Shown here: positions 19,516 through 28,616 of the stretch, in pieces | Layout of the letters: the number at the start of each line of letters is the position of its first letter | Numbering within the stretch: position 1 is the first letter of the stretch | Notes under the pieces: model-generated | Seen by the model: the letters and a program-made list of their open reading frames with translations, nothing else | Databases searched by the model: none | What the model was told of the DNA's origin: nothing | Program-made: the position numbers and the translations under genes | Origin: Candidatus Latescibacterota bacterium | GTDB taxonomy: Bacteria; JAAXHH01 | Length of the DNA stretch: 64,000 bases | Reading direction: 5' to 3' | NCBI GenBank assembly: GCA_012270975.1 | Contig: JAAXHH010000090.1 | Span: 1-64,000 of the forward strand

Positions 19516-20691
19516 ATGAACTTTCTCATCGACCTGGAATGCAGTGACTGTAGTAAACAGCTACCGGCGGACCGGTTGCAGAACCTGTGCCCCGCCTGCG
19601 GCCGGCCGCTTCTCGCCCGGTACGACACGGAAGGGGCTGGCAAGGCGTTGACCCCGGGAGCCCTGGCCATGCGCGAGCCTACGCTCTGGCGCTACCGCGA
19701 GATGCTCCCGGTGCGCGACGAATCGGCCATCGTTACGCTGAGCGAGGGCGGCACGCCCCTCATCCACGCCCGGCGCCTGGGCGAGCGCCTGGGCATGGAC
19801 GGGCTCTTCATCAAGGATGAGTCCGTCAATCCCACCGGATCGTTCAAGGCCCGGGGACTGGCCATGGCCGTGTCCCGCGCCCTTGAACTAGGCGCTGAAT
19901 CCCTGGCCATCCCTTCCGCCGGAAACGCGGCCGGCGCGCTATCGGCCTACGGCGCCAAGGCCGGTATCCCCGTGCACGTGTTCATGCCTCGCGATACCCC
20001 CACGCCCTTCGTCGTCGAGTGCCGGGCCCACGGCGCCGCGGTGGAGCTGGTAGACGGACTGATCACGGACTGCGGCAAGCTGGTGGCCGCGCGGAAGGAC
20101 GCGGAAGGCTGGTTCGACGTATCCACCCTGAAGGAACCCTATCGGGTCGAGGGCAAGAAGACCATGGGGTACGAACTGGCGGAACAGGGCGGGTGGGTCC
20201 TGCCTGACGCAATCCTGTATCCTGCGGGCGGCGGGACCGGCCTGATCGGCATGTGGAAGGCCTTCGCCGAAATGGAAGCGCTCGGGTGGATCGGTCCGGA
20301 ACGGCCCCGCATGGTCGCGGTGCAGGCCGCCGGGTGCCAACCCATCGTACGGGCCTGGGAACAGAATTGGCCCGAAGCGCCCCAATGGGAGAACGCCCGA
20401 ACGCTCGCCAGCGGACTGCGGGTGCCTTCCGCCGTGGGAGACAAGCTGATGCTGGCCGCCATCCGGGAAAGCAACGGGGAGGCGGTGGCCGTGCCCGACG
20501 GCGACATGGTCCGGGGCGTCCGGGAAATCGGAGCCTTCGAAGGTATCTTCGCCTCGCCCGAAGGCGGCGCCGTGCTGGCGGGCCTGAGGAAGTTGCTCGC
20601 CCTGGGTCGCATCGAACGTTCTAACCGGGTGGTACTCTTCAACACCGGAAGCGGTCACAAGTACGTGGACAACCTGGGGGATCTGCGCTGA
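19516..20691 (+). CDS. thrC: Threonine synthase
   Basis: 391 residues. The N-terminal zinc-ribbon-like C-x-x-C pairs (CSDCSK and CPACGR) are typical of the plant/archaeal-type enzyme. The PLP lysine is in NPTGSFKARG (about 115), with the phosphate-binding glycine loop PAGGGTGLIG. It converts O-phosphohomoserine to threonine. ATG 19516 starts at the conserved N-terminus; the upstream in-frame extension has no family match. Other thr genes are not in the window. Confidence 0.93.
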   Translation: MNFLIDLECSDCSKQLPADRLQNLCPACGRPLLARYDTEGAGKALTPGALAMREPTLWRYREMLPVRDESAIVTLSEGGTPLIHARRLGERLGMDGLFIKDESVNPTGSFKARGLAMAVSRALELGAESLAIPSAGNAAGALSAYGAKAGIPVHVFMPRDTPTPFVVECRAHGAAVELVDGLITDCGKLVAARKDAEGWFDVSTLKEPYRVEGKKTMGYELAEQGGWVLPDAILYPAGGGTGLIGMWKAFAEMEALGWIGPERPRMVAVQAAGCQPIVRAWEQNWPEAPQWENARTLASGLRVPSAVGDKLMLAAIRESNGEAVAVPDGDMVRGVREIGAFEGIFASPEGGAVLAGLRKLLALGRIERSNRVVLFNTGSGHKYVDNLGDLR

Positions 20692-20839
20692 ACTTCCGGC
20701 CAGGTTCCTTTCATTCTTGTTCGAGATCGTATCGCCCCTGGTAGTATCCTTTAACAGGATTTCCAAAACCCGTTTCCCTTCCTGCCTGATTCCGTTATTA
20801 TTCAATGACTTGATCCAGGACCACATCGGGACTACCGGC

Positions 20840-22090
20840 ATGCGTACATTCATCCTGTTTTTCTTTGGCCTTCTCCTTTCGGCCTCTCCCGCCAGCGCCC
20901 AGAAGATGCTGGTCTTCATGGACCTGGAACAGCAGGATCACCTCAAGGCCTACGGCATTGCCTTCGAGGCCCTGGAGCAGGGCTATACCGTGGAGTGGCT
21001 TCTGAACTACCGCGGGGGTTCCTTTGTCATGGACCCCACCACGGACCGCGTGCGGGCGTGCTACCTGCGCGGCGTGAGCTTCAAAGTGATCGACGGCGCC
21101 GAACTGGTCCGGATCTACGCCCACATCGAGGAAAACAACATGGACCGGGTGCTGCTGGAGAAGGCGCCCGAAATCGCCGTATACACCCGGCCCGACAAGC
21201 GTCCCTGGGACGATGCCGTGACCATGGCGCTGGAGTACGCCGAGGTACCCTACAAGACCATCTTCGATACGGAGGTGCTGACCGGTGAGCTGAAGCAATA
21301 CGACTGGCTGCACCTGCACCACGAGGATTTCACCGGGCAGTACAGCAAGTTCTACAGCTATCACCGCACCCCCTGGTACCAGCAGCAGCAGGCTACCGAC
21401 GAAACGCTGGCGAGGACCCTGGGGTATCCGACGGTCGCGGAGGCCAAGAAGGCCGTGGCGCAGGGCATCAAGGCCTACGTGGGGAACGGAGGCTTTCTCT
21501 TCGCCATGTGCGCGGCGACGGAGACCCTGGAGATCGCCCTGGCCTCGGCACGCACCGACATCGTGGCGCCGGAGTACGACCACACCCCTGTCGATCCCGA
21601 CGCCCAGTCCAAGCTGGACTTCGGCCAGACGTTCGCCTTCGAGAACTTTACGCTGCAGCTGAACCCGCTTATCGGTTCCTTTTCCAACATCGACGTGAAC
21701 CAGGTCAATGCCGGCAAGGTGATGACCGGACCCTTCACCCTCTTCGATTTCTCCGCCAAGTACGACCCCGTCCCCACCATGCTCACGCAGAGCCACGTGA
21801 ATTACATCGCCGGGTTCTACGGGCTGTCCACGTCCTTCCACCGCGACGTGCTCAAGCGCACCGTGGTCGTCCTCGCCGAGGAAGCCGGTACCGATCATGT
21901 CAAGTACATCCACGGCAACTACGGCAGGGGGACTTTCACCTTCTACGGGGGGCACGATCCGGAGGACGAAGAGCACCTTGTGGGCGATCCGCCGACCAAT
22001 CTCGCTCTCCACAAGAACTCGCCCGGATACCGGCTGATCCTGAACAACGTCCTCTTTCCCGCGGCCAAGAAGAAGAAGCGCAAAACCTGA
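20840..22090 (+). CDS. Exported protein of the family often labelled asparagine synthetase B-like
   Basis: About 416 residues from ATG 20840, beginning with a signal peptide (MRTFILFFFGLLLSASPASA). The mature part opens KMLVFMDLEQQDHLKAYGIA and contains HLHHEDFTGQYSKFY and FAMCAATETLEIAL, a pattern conserved in Bacteroidota and relatives. Databases often name this family asparagine synthetase B, but no N-terminal nucleophile Cys or ATP-pyrophosphatase motif is present, and it is exported, so that function is unlikely. The MCAATE segment resembles a GATase-like nucleophile elbow. Function unknown. A lysine-rich tail (KKKKRKT) ends the protein. Confidence 0.6.
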   Translation: MRTFILFFFGLLLSASPASAQKMLVFMDLEQQDHLKAYGIAFEALEQGYTVEWLLNYRGGSFVMDPTTDRVRACYLRGVSFKVIDGAELVRIYAHIEENNMDRVLLEKAPEIAVYTRPDKRPWDDAVTMALEYAEVPYKTIFDTEVLTGELKQYDWLHLHHEDFTGQYSKFYSYHRTPWYQQQQATDETLARTLGYPTVAEAKKAVAQGIKAYVGNGGFLFAMCAATETLEIALASARTDIVAPEYDHTPVDPDAQSKLDFGQTFAFENFTLQLNPLIGSFSNIDVNQVNAGKVMTGPFTLFDFSAKYDPVPTMLTQSHVNYIAGFYGLSTSFHRDVLKRTVVVLAEEAGTDHVKYIHGNYGRGTFTFYGGHDPEDEEHLVGDPPTNLALHKNSPGYRLILNNVLFPAAKKKKRKT

Positions 22091-22172
22091 CGACAGACCC
22101 GCGCAGGAGACAGAACCTGGCGGCAATCCCTGACGAGACGCCCCGCGTCGGGTGAGTAAAATTCAAAAACTC

Positions 22173-22201
22173 TTGCCGGACCGCGCCGCATCAGGTATAA
22201 T
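22173..22201 (+). promoter_or_regulatory. Strong sigma70 promoter TTGCCG-N17-TATAAT
   Basis: -35 TTGCCG at 22173-22178, a 17-nt spacer, and a perfect -10 TATAAT at 22196-22201. The predicted start, near 22208, coincides with the 5' strand of the terminal stem of the RNA candidate. Confidence 0.8.
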
Positions 22202-22207
22202 GACTGC

Positions 22208-22395
22208 TACCTCACACAGGTTTCCAGCAAAGTCATTTTAAAAGAACCTTTGCTATACCATAGGGAATCCTGCTCCGGGTATCGATGGCATGCCTCACCA
22301 GAACGGAGGACGTCAGAACTGCCCGGGGGGACAACCACTGTTCCGAACAGGTTCTCCTAAAAATACTTATGCTCGCCTGTGTGGGGTATTTTATT
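22208..22395 (+). ncRNA. Structured small RNA candidate, 6S-like architecture
   Basis: About 188 nt. The 5' end (22208-22220) pairs with 22376-22388 over 13 bp with one G-U, and UUUUAUU follows directly. Inside, AGCAAAG (22226-22232) pairs with CTTTGCT (22248-22254), CCGGG (22275-22279) can pair with 22322-22326, and CTGTT-CCG-AACAG forms a hairpin near 22338-22350. A terminal stem, a strong promoter, no ORF and a size of about 190 nt fit 6S RNA, but its conserved bubble sequences could not be verified. A leader riboswitch of the downstream transporter gene is the alternative. Confidence 0.45.
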
Positions 22396-22472
22396 GCCCG
22401 GCGCGAAACCACAGCGTGATATACCTTACCATGCCGGCGTCTCCTTCCAGCAAGCTGTAATTCAGTGACCCC

Positions 22473-23294
22473 ATGCTCCAGAACCTGACGCTGGGACAGT
22501 TCTATCCCGGCGAGTCTTCCATACACCGCCTGGATCCGCGCACCAAGCTGTGCGGCGCTCTGGCGCTTATGGCGGTGCTGATCTGGGTGGAAACCCTGCC
22601 GCTTTTCTTTTTCATGCTGACCATGGTCGCGGTCCTGGTCGGGGTTTCCCGAATTCCTCCCCACCTGCCGCTGAATAACCTGAAGGCCTTCCGCCTGATC
22701 CTGATCATTACTTTCGCCGCACACGCCTGTTTCACACCGGGCGAGGTGGTGGTTATCGCGGGATTCACTATTCCGGGTCCGACCTGGGAGGGTATGCTGC
22801 AGGGTGCCGTATTCTGCCTTCGCCTCGCGGTCATCATGCTTATCGCGGCGCTGCTGATGCTGACCACGGCGCCGCTTGACGTGTCGGACGGCATCGAGCG
22901 GCTGCTGAAACCCCTGGAACGATTCGGCCTGCCCGCCCACGACCTGGCCATGATGATGGTCATCGCCCTGCGGTTCATCCCGACGCTGGTGGAAGAGGCG
23001 GATCGCCTGCAGAAGGCCCAGGCCGCCCGGGGCGCCGACTTCACCGGGAATCCCATCCGGCGCGTGCGCAAGATGACCGCCCTGCTCGTCCCCCTCATGC
23101 TTTCGGCTTTCCGGCGGGCCGAGGAACTGGCCGTCGCCATGGAATCCCGCTGCTACCGGGGCGGTACCGGCCGCACGCAGTTTCGTATTCTGACCCTGGG
23201 CCGAAACGACTACGTGGCCATCGGCGCCGTGACGATCCTGCTTGTCCTCTGTGCTGCCGCCAACAACATCGACTTCATTGGCGGGCTGTACTGA
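22473..23294 (+). CDS. ecfT: Energy-coupling factor transporter transmembrane protein EcfT/CbiQ family
   Basis: 273 residues with five to six membrane spans. The cytoplasmic coupling helices contain the two Ala-Arg-Gly-type signatures, KAQAARGADF (about 186-195) and ESRCYRGG (about 227-234), that bind the EcfA ATPases. It couples ATP hydrolysis to vitamin or metal uptake through an S component. No EcfA or S component is adjacent, as in group II ECF systems with dispersed parts. ATG 22473 has only a weak ribosome site. Confidence 0.9.
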   Translation: MLQNLTLGQFYPGESSIHRLDPRTKLCGALALMAVLIWVETLPLFFFMLTMVAVLVGVSRIPPHLPLNNLKAFRLILIITFAAHACFTPGEVVVIAGFTIPGPTWEGMLQGAVFCLRLAVIMLIAALLMLTTAPLDVSDGIERLLKPLERFGLPAHDLAMMMVIALRFIPTLVEEADRLQKAQAARGADFTGNPIRRVRKMTALLVPLMLSAFRRAEELAVAMESRCYRGGTGRTQFRILTLGRNDYVAIGAVTILLVLCAAANNIDFIGGLY

Positions 23295-23330
23295 TCCGCT
23301 CATATCCATTCCATTTCGCCTGTATCCGCC

Positions 23331-24077
23331 ATGCGCACCCTGGTTCTCAAGCTCGAATACGACGGCACCGGTTTCGTGGGCTGGCAACTCCAGCCCCGGG
23401 GCCGCACCGTTCAGGGCGTCCTGGAGGAAGCTATTCATACGGTCCTGCGGGCCGATCACCGCGTGACCGCGGCCGGCCGAACGGACGCCGGGGTGCACGC
23501 CACCGGCCAAGTCGTCCACTTCAGGACGGATTCGGACATGGTGGTGGACCGGTTGAAGAAGGGGCTGAACGGGGTGCTGCCGCCCGACGTGCGCGTGCTG
23601 GAAGCAGCACAGGCGACCGACGATTTCCACGCCCGGTTCAGCGCGGTGGGACGCCGGTATGCCTACCGCATCATCCGGCGCCCGAGCGCGGTCCACCGGC
23701 ATTTCGCCTGGCACATAGCATACTCGCTGGACGTGGACGCTATGCGTAGTGCCTGCGCTCCTCTGCTGGGCCGCCATGACTTCACGTCCTTCTGTCAGGC
23801 CACGTCGGCAGCCGACGGAACGGTTTGCGAGGTACGGGAACTGGAATGGATCGAGGCGGAGGATGAACTCCTTCTGCGCATCGAGGCGAACCGATTTCTC
23901 CACCACATGGTGAGGACCATCGTGGGCACGGCCGTGGACATCGGCCGGGGCAGGTGGCAGGAAGGCGTCATGGCGGAGATGCTGGCGGCGAACGACCGGC
24001 GTGCCGCGGGCGCCAACGCGCCGGCCCACGGGCTCTGCCTCGAGGCGGTACGTTATCCTTCCGAATTCGGGATCTGA
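23331..24077 (+). CDS. truA: tRNA pseudouridine synthase A
   Basis: 248 residues. Opens RTLVLKLEYDGTGFVGWQLQ; the catalytic aspartate is in AAGRTDAGVHATGQ (about 50-63); later HHMVRTIVGT. It forms pseudouridine at positions 38-40 of tRNA anticodon arms. It follows ecfT by 36 bp and its 3' end overlaps the convergent methylase gene by 25 bp. Confidence 0.95.
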   Translation: MRTLVLKLEYDGTGFVGWQLQPRGRTVQGVLEEAIHTVLRADHRVTAAGRTDAGVHATGQVVHFRTDSDMVVDRLKKGLNGVLPPDVRVLEAAQATDDFHARFSAVGRRYAYRIIRRPSAVHRHFAWHIAYSLDVDAMRSACAPLLGRHDFTSFCQATSAADGTVCEVRELEWIEAEDELLLRIEANRFLHHMVRTIVGTAVDIGRGRWQEGVMAEMLAANDRRAAGANAPAHGLCLEAVRYPSEFGI

Positions 24078-24883
24078 GGGTCGGACGGACCGAGTGGATC
24101 TGAGGATACCGGCGGGGCTGGCGACAACGAGCGGCGGTCCACGTACGCGTCGATCTCGTCGCATACCTTGTGCAGCACGGCGACGTCGCGCTGCTCGAGC
24201 CGCAGGCTGCGGCGCAGGACGCGGCGGATGGAGCGCAGGAAGGTCTCCTCGCTCGGCGTGGACTCAAAACCGAGCCGGAGCAGCGTCTCGTGCACGCGCA
24301 AAGTAGCGCGTTCCACGGCCCTGTTCTCCGCCAGGCGCGCCTCGGACGCGGGCGGCGCATCTCCTCCGATACGAAACAGTTCGTACGCGCAGACCATGAC
24401 CGACTGGGCGAGGTTGAGGGAAGGGTAGGCCGTCGCCGCGGGGATCCGGGCGATGACGTTGCAGCGCTGGAGCTCGTCGTTCAGCAGGCCGCGGTCTTCC
24501 CGCCCGAAGAGGATGCCGCAGGGCTGGTTCCGCGCCACGGTGGACAACTCGGCGCAGGCCGCTGCCACGGGCTCTATGGGGCTTAGCCAGATCCCGCGGG
24601 TGCGGTTGGTCGTGCCGACGACGAGGGCCAGATCGTTCACCGCCTCGTCCAGCGCCGGGACGACGCGAGCGTTGTCGAGGATCTCCCCGGCGCCATGGGC
24701 CATCCAGCGGGCTTCGGCCTCTTGGCGGAATTCGACCGGATTGACCAGGACGAGCCGCGTAAGGCCCATGGTCGTCATGGCCCGGGCGACAGCACCGATG
24801 TTCCCCGGAACTTTCGGTTCTACGAGAATGATGTGAATGCGCGTGAAATAGTCCGGCGCAGTACTTTCCGTTCGATCAGCCAC
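24053..24883 (-). CDS. SPOUT tRNA/rRNA methyltransferase, TrmJ type
   Basis: 276 residues. N-terminal VEPKVPGNIGAVARAM, then LFGREDRGLLNDEL and the knot motif IPAATAYPSLNLAQSV, matching TrmH family group 1/TrmJ (2'-O-methylation, tRNA position 32 in known members). A C-terminal helical extension of about 90 residues follows, as in TrmJ. The last 25 bp overlap the end of truA on the other strand. The exact substrate cannot be fixed from sequence. Confidence 0.88.
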   Translation of the reverse strand: MADRTESTAPDYFTRIHIILVEPKVPGNIGAVARAMTTMGLTRLVLVNPVEFRQEAEARWMAHGAGEILDNARVVPALDEAVNDLALVVGTTNRTRGIWLSPIEPVAAACAELSTVARNQPCGILFGREDRGLLNDELQRCNVIARIPAATAYPSLNLAQSVMVCAYELFRIGGDAPPASEARLAENRAVERATLRVHETLLRLGFESTPSEETFLRSIRRVLRRSLRLEQRDVAVLHKVCDEIDAYVDRRSLSPAPPVSSDPLGPSDPQIPNSEG

Positions 24884-24901
24884 AAGTCAGGTCCGGCCAG
24901 G

Positions 24902-25069
24902 TCAGGCCCGCCCCTCCTCTTTCGCCTCCAGTTCCTCCACGGCGGCCTTCAGTTCGGCGATCTCCGCCTCCAGCTTCTTTTCGCGGCCGGCGATCGTGAA
25001 GAGGTACAGGAACAACCCGACCCATATCAGCGTGTAGGCGGAAAACAAATACCAGAAGTTCTGATCCAC
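24902..25069 (-). CDS. ccmD: CcmD-like small membrane protein
   Basis: 55 residues from GTG 25069, with AAGGAG upstream. MDQNFWYLFSAYTLIWVGLF forms one span, followed by FTIAGREKKLEAEIAELKAA, a charged coiled coil, the normal CcmD layout. CcmD holds the CcmABC-CcmE haem-handling complex together and helps release haem-CcmE. It lies 69 bp after ccmC at the end of the operon. Confidence 0.85.
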   Translation of the reverse strand: MDQNFWYLFSAYTLIWVGLFLYLFTIAGREKKLEAEIAELKAAVEELEAKEEGRA

Positions 25070-25138
25070 GGTTCAAACTCTCCTTAAACGCGCACAAAAC
25101 CGTACGCTCAAATCCTGCGCTGCCCTCAGATTACCCGC

Positions 25139-25867
25139 TCAAACCCCCACGCTGCCGGGATGCCGGTGCTCCACGCGCTCCCGCAGGGTCTCGGTCTCGT
25201 CGCGCAGCCGCTCCAGCGCCATCCGCCGGCTCATGAGATAGAAGAACAGGAGGGTGAAGACGACGGCCGACACGCCCAACGCGATGCGCATGTCCACTTC
25301 CATGCCCGCGCCGAGGCCTTCCTCCGTCATGACCAGGGAGTCGGGATGCAGGCCCCGCCACCACAGGGTCGCGAAGTGGATGAAGGGGATGTCGATGGTA
25401 CCGAGGATGCCCAGCACGGCGAGGAACGTCTTCACCTGCGGCAGGTCGTCGCCGTAGACGCGCAGCATCAGGTAGGCGACGTAGATGAGCCATAGGATCA
25501 TGGAAAAGGTGAGCCGGGGGTCCCAGGTCCACCACGTGCCCCACACCGGCTTGCCCCAGATCGGTCCGGTGATCATGACGAAACAGCAGAAGACGAACCC
25601 GACCTCCGCGGCGCTGTAGGCCACGATGTCCCACCTGCGCTCCCGCAGCCACAGGTAGATGACGCTGGAAACGCCCACCAGCACGAAAGCGAACTCCGCG
25701 ATCCAGGCGGAAGCGACGTGAAAATACATGATCCGCTGCACGTCCCCCATGACCCGTTCCCGGGGCGCCCAGATCAGGGACAGGTACAGCGAGGCGACCA
25801 GGCCCACGAGGCAAATGAGGCCGAAGGGCGTGATGCGCAGGCGGGCGGCTATGCCGGCCATATTCAT
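25139..25867 (-). CDS. ccmC: Haem exporter protein CcmC
   Basis: 242 residues, six spans, with the tryptophan-rich WWD motif WGTWWTWDPRLTF (about 105-117) and flanking histidines that bind haem. It delivers haem to CcmE in cytochrome c maturation system I. ATG 25867 overlaps the ccmB stop by 4 bp (ATGA). Confidence 0.95.
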   Translation of the reverse strand: MNMAGIAARLRITPFGLICLVGLVASLYLSLIWAPRERVMGDVQRIMYFHVASAWIAEFAFVLVGVSSVIYLWLRERRWDIVAYSAAEVGFVFCCFVMITGPIWGKPVWGTWWTWDPRLTFSMILWLIYVAYLMLRVYGDDLPQVKTFLAVLGILGTIDIPFIHFATLWWRGLHPDSLVMTEEGLGAGMEVDMRIALGVSAVVFTLLFFYLMSRRMALERLRDETETLRERVEHRHPGSVGV

Positions 25868-26544
25868 TCCTCCACGATATACTCGAACAGCATGACGGCC
25901 GCGACAAGGAAGACGACCGTGAACACCGATAGCAGCCTGATCCAGTTCGTCATGTCCTGCCAGTCCCCGCCCTCGAAAGTGGTCCGCGTCGTTTCCACCA
26001 GCGCGATCAGCACCGGCGAGGCGACGGGCAGCAGCAGGACCGGCAGCATGACGTCCCGCATGCGCGTGTTGACGGCCACGGCCGCGAACAGGGTGGCGAC
26101 GGACGAGAATCCGACGGTTCCCAGAAAGAAGATCACCAACAGTTTAGACAGATACGGCAGGATTGTCATGTTGAAAAACAGGACGAACAGGGGAAGCACC
26201 GCCAGCTGGACCAGGCCGATGAGCGTGACATTGCCCAGCAGCTTGCCCAGGAAGATGGATCCGCGGTCGATGGGCGCGAGGAGCAGACCGTCGAAGGTCC
26301 CCCGGTCTTTTTCCGGCGAGAAGGACCGGCTGGCGCTCAGCATGCCCGCGAAGGCGAAGGCCACCCAGATCATGCCGGGCGCCACGCGTTGCAGCACGTC
26401 CGCCCCCGCGTTGAAGGCGAAGTTGAAGATGACCACGACGATCAGCGAGAAGACGAACATGGTCACGACCCGCTCCCGTGTCCGGTATTCCACGACCATG
26501 TCCTTGCGGTAGATCTGCCAGGATTGGGCGAGAAAGGCTCTCAT
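25864..26544 (-). CDS. ccmB: Haem exporter permease CcmB
   Basis: 226 residues with about six spans. The family pattern RSFSPEKDRGTFDGLLLAPI (about 71-90) is the conserved loop after the second span. Permease partner of CcmA in the CcmAB ABC unit that drives release of holo-CcmE. Starts 108 bp after ccmA and is coupled to ccmC. Confidence 0.95.
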   Translation of the reverse strand: MRAFLAQSWQIYRKDMVVEYRTRERVVTMFVFSLIVVVIFNFAFNAGADVLQRVAPGMIWVAFAFAGMLSASRSFSPEKDRGTFDGLLLAPIDRGSIFLGKLLGNVTLIGLVQLAVLPLFVLFFNMTILPYLSKLLVIFFLGTVGFSSVATLFAAVAVNTRMRDVMLPVLLLPVASPVLIALVETTRTTFEGGDWQDMTNWIRLLSVFTVVFLVAAVMLFEYIVEE

Positions 26545-26652
26545 CGTTGTGACAACTCCCGTTTCTTGTCCGTGCCAGGCGGGGCGCCCGGACCGGGCGG
26601 ACCGGATCGGACCAGCCCGGATTCCGGGATTCGCGTCGCTTTCCGGCCGGTC

Positions 26653-27426
26653 CTACACCGCGTGATCGCGGTAGGTCTGTTCGAAATCCGCCGTGGACAG
26701 CTCGCTCGACTCCGCCTCGAATACCAGGCGGCCGCGGTTCAGGATGGCGACGCGGTCGGCGGATTCCAGTCCGCGGACCAGGTCGTGCGTCACCAGGAGG
26801 ATCGTCTTGTTCCGGGCGGCTAGGACCGTTTTAAGCATGACCAGTGCGTCCTGGTCCAGCCCGGAGTAGGGCTCGTCGAGCAACAGGATATCCGGGTCGT
26901 GCAGCAGGGCGCGGGCCAGGGCTACACGCTGGCGCATTCCGCGCGAAAGCGTCCGCACCGGACTCTCCGATCTGGCCTCCATGCCCACCGTGCGCAGCAA
27001 TGATCCTATCCGCTCCTCGCGGTCTTCGACCCCGAAGAGTTTCCCGTAGAACCGCAAGTTCTCCCGGACGGTCAGTTCGTCGTAGAGATAGGTCTGGTAG
27101 GACAGCGCGCCGATCCGCTTACCGAGGTTTTCGTCGCGGTCCTTGGTGATTTCCTCGCCGTCCAGGAACACCTGGCCGCGGGACGGGCGCACGAGTCCGG
27201 CGATGATGCCCAGCAGGGTCGACTTACCCGCGCCGTTCGGACCGAACAGGGCCAGGAAAGATCCCGGCGCCACTTCCATGTCCACCCGGTGCAGGGCCCG
27301 GAAACGCCCGTAGGTCTTGGTCAACTGTCGGATGCTGATGCCAGGGGCGGCAGCGACGCCGGGGACGCCAGGGGCGCCAGAAACGCCTGCAACGCCAGCG
27401 GTACCAGGAACGGATAGATCACTCAT
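26653..27426 (-). CDS. ccmA: Haem exporter ATP-binding protein CcmA
   Basis: About 257 residues. Walker A GPNGAGKST, signature LSRGMRQRVALAR, Walker B ILLLDEPYSGLD and a switch histidine in LLVTHD. ATG 27426 is used because it overlaps the upstream stop by 8 bp; the longer reading to 27594 is only the shadow of that gene. Odd feature: residues about 6-29 form a Gly/Val/Pro/Ala repeat (GVAGVSGAPGVPGVAAAPG) before the ABC fold starts at ISIRQLTKTYG. Confidence 0.93.
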   Translation of the reverse strand: MSDLSVPGTAGVAGVSGAPGVPGVAAAPGISIRQLTKTYGRFRALHRVDMEVAPGSFLALFGPNGAGKSTLLGIIAGLVRPSRGQVFLDGEEITKDRDENLGKRIGALSYQTYLYDELTVRENLRFYGKLFGVEDREERIGSLLRTVGMEARSESPVRTLSRGMRQRVALARALLHDPDILLLDEPYSGLDQDALVMLKTVLAARNKTILLVTHDLVRGLESADRVAILNRGRLVFEAESSELSTADFEQTYRDHAV

Positions 27427-28606
27427 CACCGCTCCCGGGTTGGCGCAGCCGGAGCGCCCGGTCCTTAAGGCCCGCACGGCGGGTTCTGTAGGCGTCCTCG
27501 CCCAGTCCTCCCGCCGCAAACTGATCGTCCAGGACGGCCAGGGCCTGAACGATCGCGTCATATTTGCGTTTGTCCTCCGGGGAGAGATCGTCAAGTGCGG
27601 GCGGTTCGTCCGGCTGTTCGGGCTTGACGCGGATGCCCACCACCAGCCCCGCGGCCACGATAAGCACTACGAACCCGAGCATCCCCCATTTCATGACGTC
27701 CTGCCAGGCCAGGACGCTGGGGAAGGCGACTTCCACCGACATACCCCGTCCCACGCCCACGCGGTTCGACAGCAGCAGGTACTCGTCTTCGCCGATCTGC
27801 TGCACCCCGTCGTTGGTCAGATTCGTGGCGGTTACGGTCTCGGTGCTCGGCGAAACCAGCACCTGGACGCGTTCCACGTCATAGTCCATCCGCCGCGTGA
27901 ACCGGTGATCGATGGACGCCCTGTCCACGTTGTAGGCGTACACGATCCGGGCGACCCCGGGGGATACCGGCGACGAGAACAGGAGCCCCCGGTCGGTGTG
28001 CTGAAGCCCGTCCATCATCGGCTGCAACCCGAAGGCGGCCGCGGGCAGGGTATATACGAGACCCATGCCCACGCCAGGCGGCGGCGCGAAGGTCAGGTTG
28101 CCCCGGTTCTCCACCACGATGATTTCCGTGACGCTCAGGATCTCGGGGCCTGCATCCACGACCAGATGGACCGCGCTGTGGACCAGGGCCGTTTCATCAG
28201 TCGTGATTTCAAAGACCTGCAGCAACTCTTCTATGCGGCCGGCGCCCGGTTCGAGAGGAATGTGCCTGGTCAGGTAAGGCATCTCCAGGTACCGGGTGGC
28301 GACCACGTAGTGCGACCCGTCGGCCGCCAATCCGGTGAACTCGTACCGGCCCTCGCTATCGGTGACCACTCTTGCAAGGGTCTGGTCCGGGCCCTCTTCG
28401 GCGCTATGATTCAGCAGCACCACTTCGTGTCCCGCCATCGGCTGGCCCGTCGTGCCGTTCACGACGGTGAGCCCGATGCTTCCCGTTCCCTGGGCCTGCA
28501 CGATCCGGACCGGACAGAATACGCAGGCCGCCAGGGAGGCCCAGGCCACCAGGAGCGTACCATAAACAAAAAGCCCCGAAGGGCCGGAAAGCGGACGATA
28601 CTTCAT
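27419..28606 (-). CDS. Exported membrane-anchored protein with carboxypeptidase-regulatory-like domain
   Basis: 395 residues. N-terminal signal segment, a transthyretin-like domain (about 40-120: GLTVVNGTTGQPMAGHEVVL), a beta-rich middle, one C-terminal span near 310-330 (MLGFVVLIVAAGLVVGIRV) and a cytoplasmic tail (KRKYDAIVQALAVLDDQFAA) resembling the CcmI/CcmH-type SHOCT-like helix. It sits between the CcmI-like zinc-ribbon protein and ccmA with 8-10 bp junctions, so a part in cytochrome c assembly is likely but unproven. Confidence 0.65.
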   Translation of the reverse strand: MKYRPLSGPSGLFVYGTLLVAWASLAACVFCPVRIVQAQGTGSIGLTVVNGTTGQPMAGHEVVLLNHSAEEGPDQTLARVVTDSEGRYEFTGLAADGSHYVVATRYLEMPYLTRHIPLEPGAGRIEELLQVFEITTDETALVHSAVHLVVDAGPEILSVTEIIVVENRGNLTFAPPPGVGMGLVYTLPAAAFGLQPMMDGLQHTDRGLLFSSPVSPGVARIVYAYNVDRASIDHRFTRRMDYDVERVQVLVSPSTETVTATNLTNDGVQQIGEDEYLLLSNRVGVGRGMSVEVAFPSVLAWQDVMKWGMLGFVVLIVAAGLVVGIRVKPEQPDEPPALDDLSPEDKRKYDAIVQALAVLDDQFAAGGLGEDAYRTRRAGLKDRALRLRQPGSGDE

Positions 28607-28616
28607 GAGGCCACCA

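Larger units (their letters stand above)
22091..22472. other. Intergenic region holding a strong promoter and a structured RNA candidate
   Basis: 382 bp without a protein gene. A near-consensus promoter (22173-22201) is followed immediately by a segment closed by a 13-bp terminal stem and a U-rich end (22208-22395). About 78 nt remain before the EcfT start. Confidence 0.6.

Noticed and set aside
22208-22395. Cobalamin riboswitch upstream of ecfT (TAGGGAATCC and CACTGT are present)
   Set aside because: The B12-box AGCCAGGAGACC-type element and the GTG-AA core between the two motifs are missing, and the segment looks like an independent transcript.
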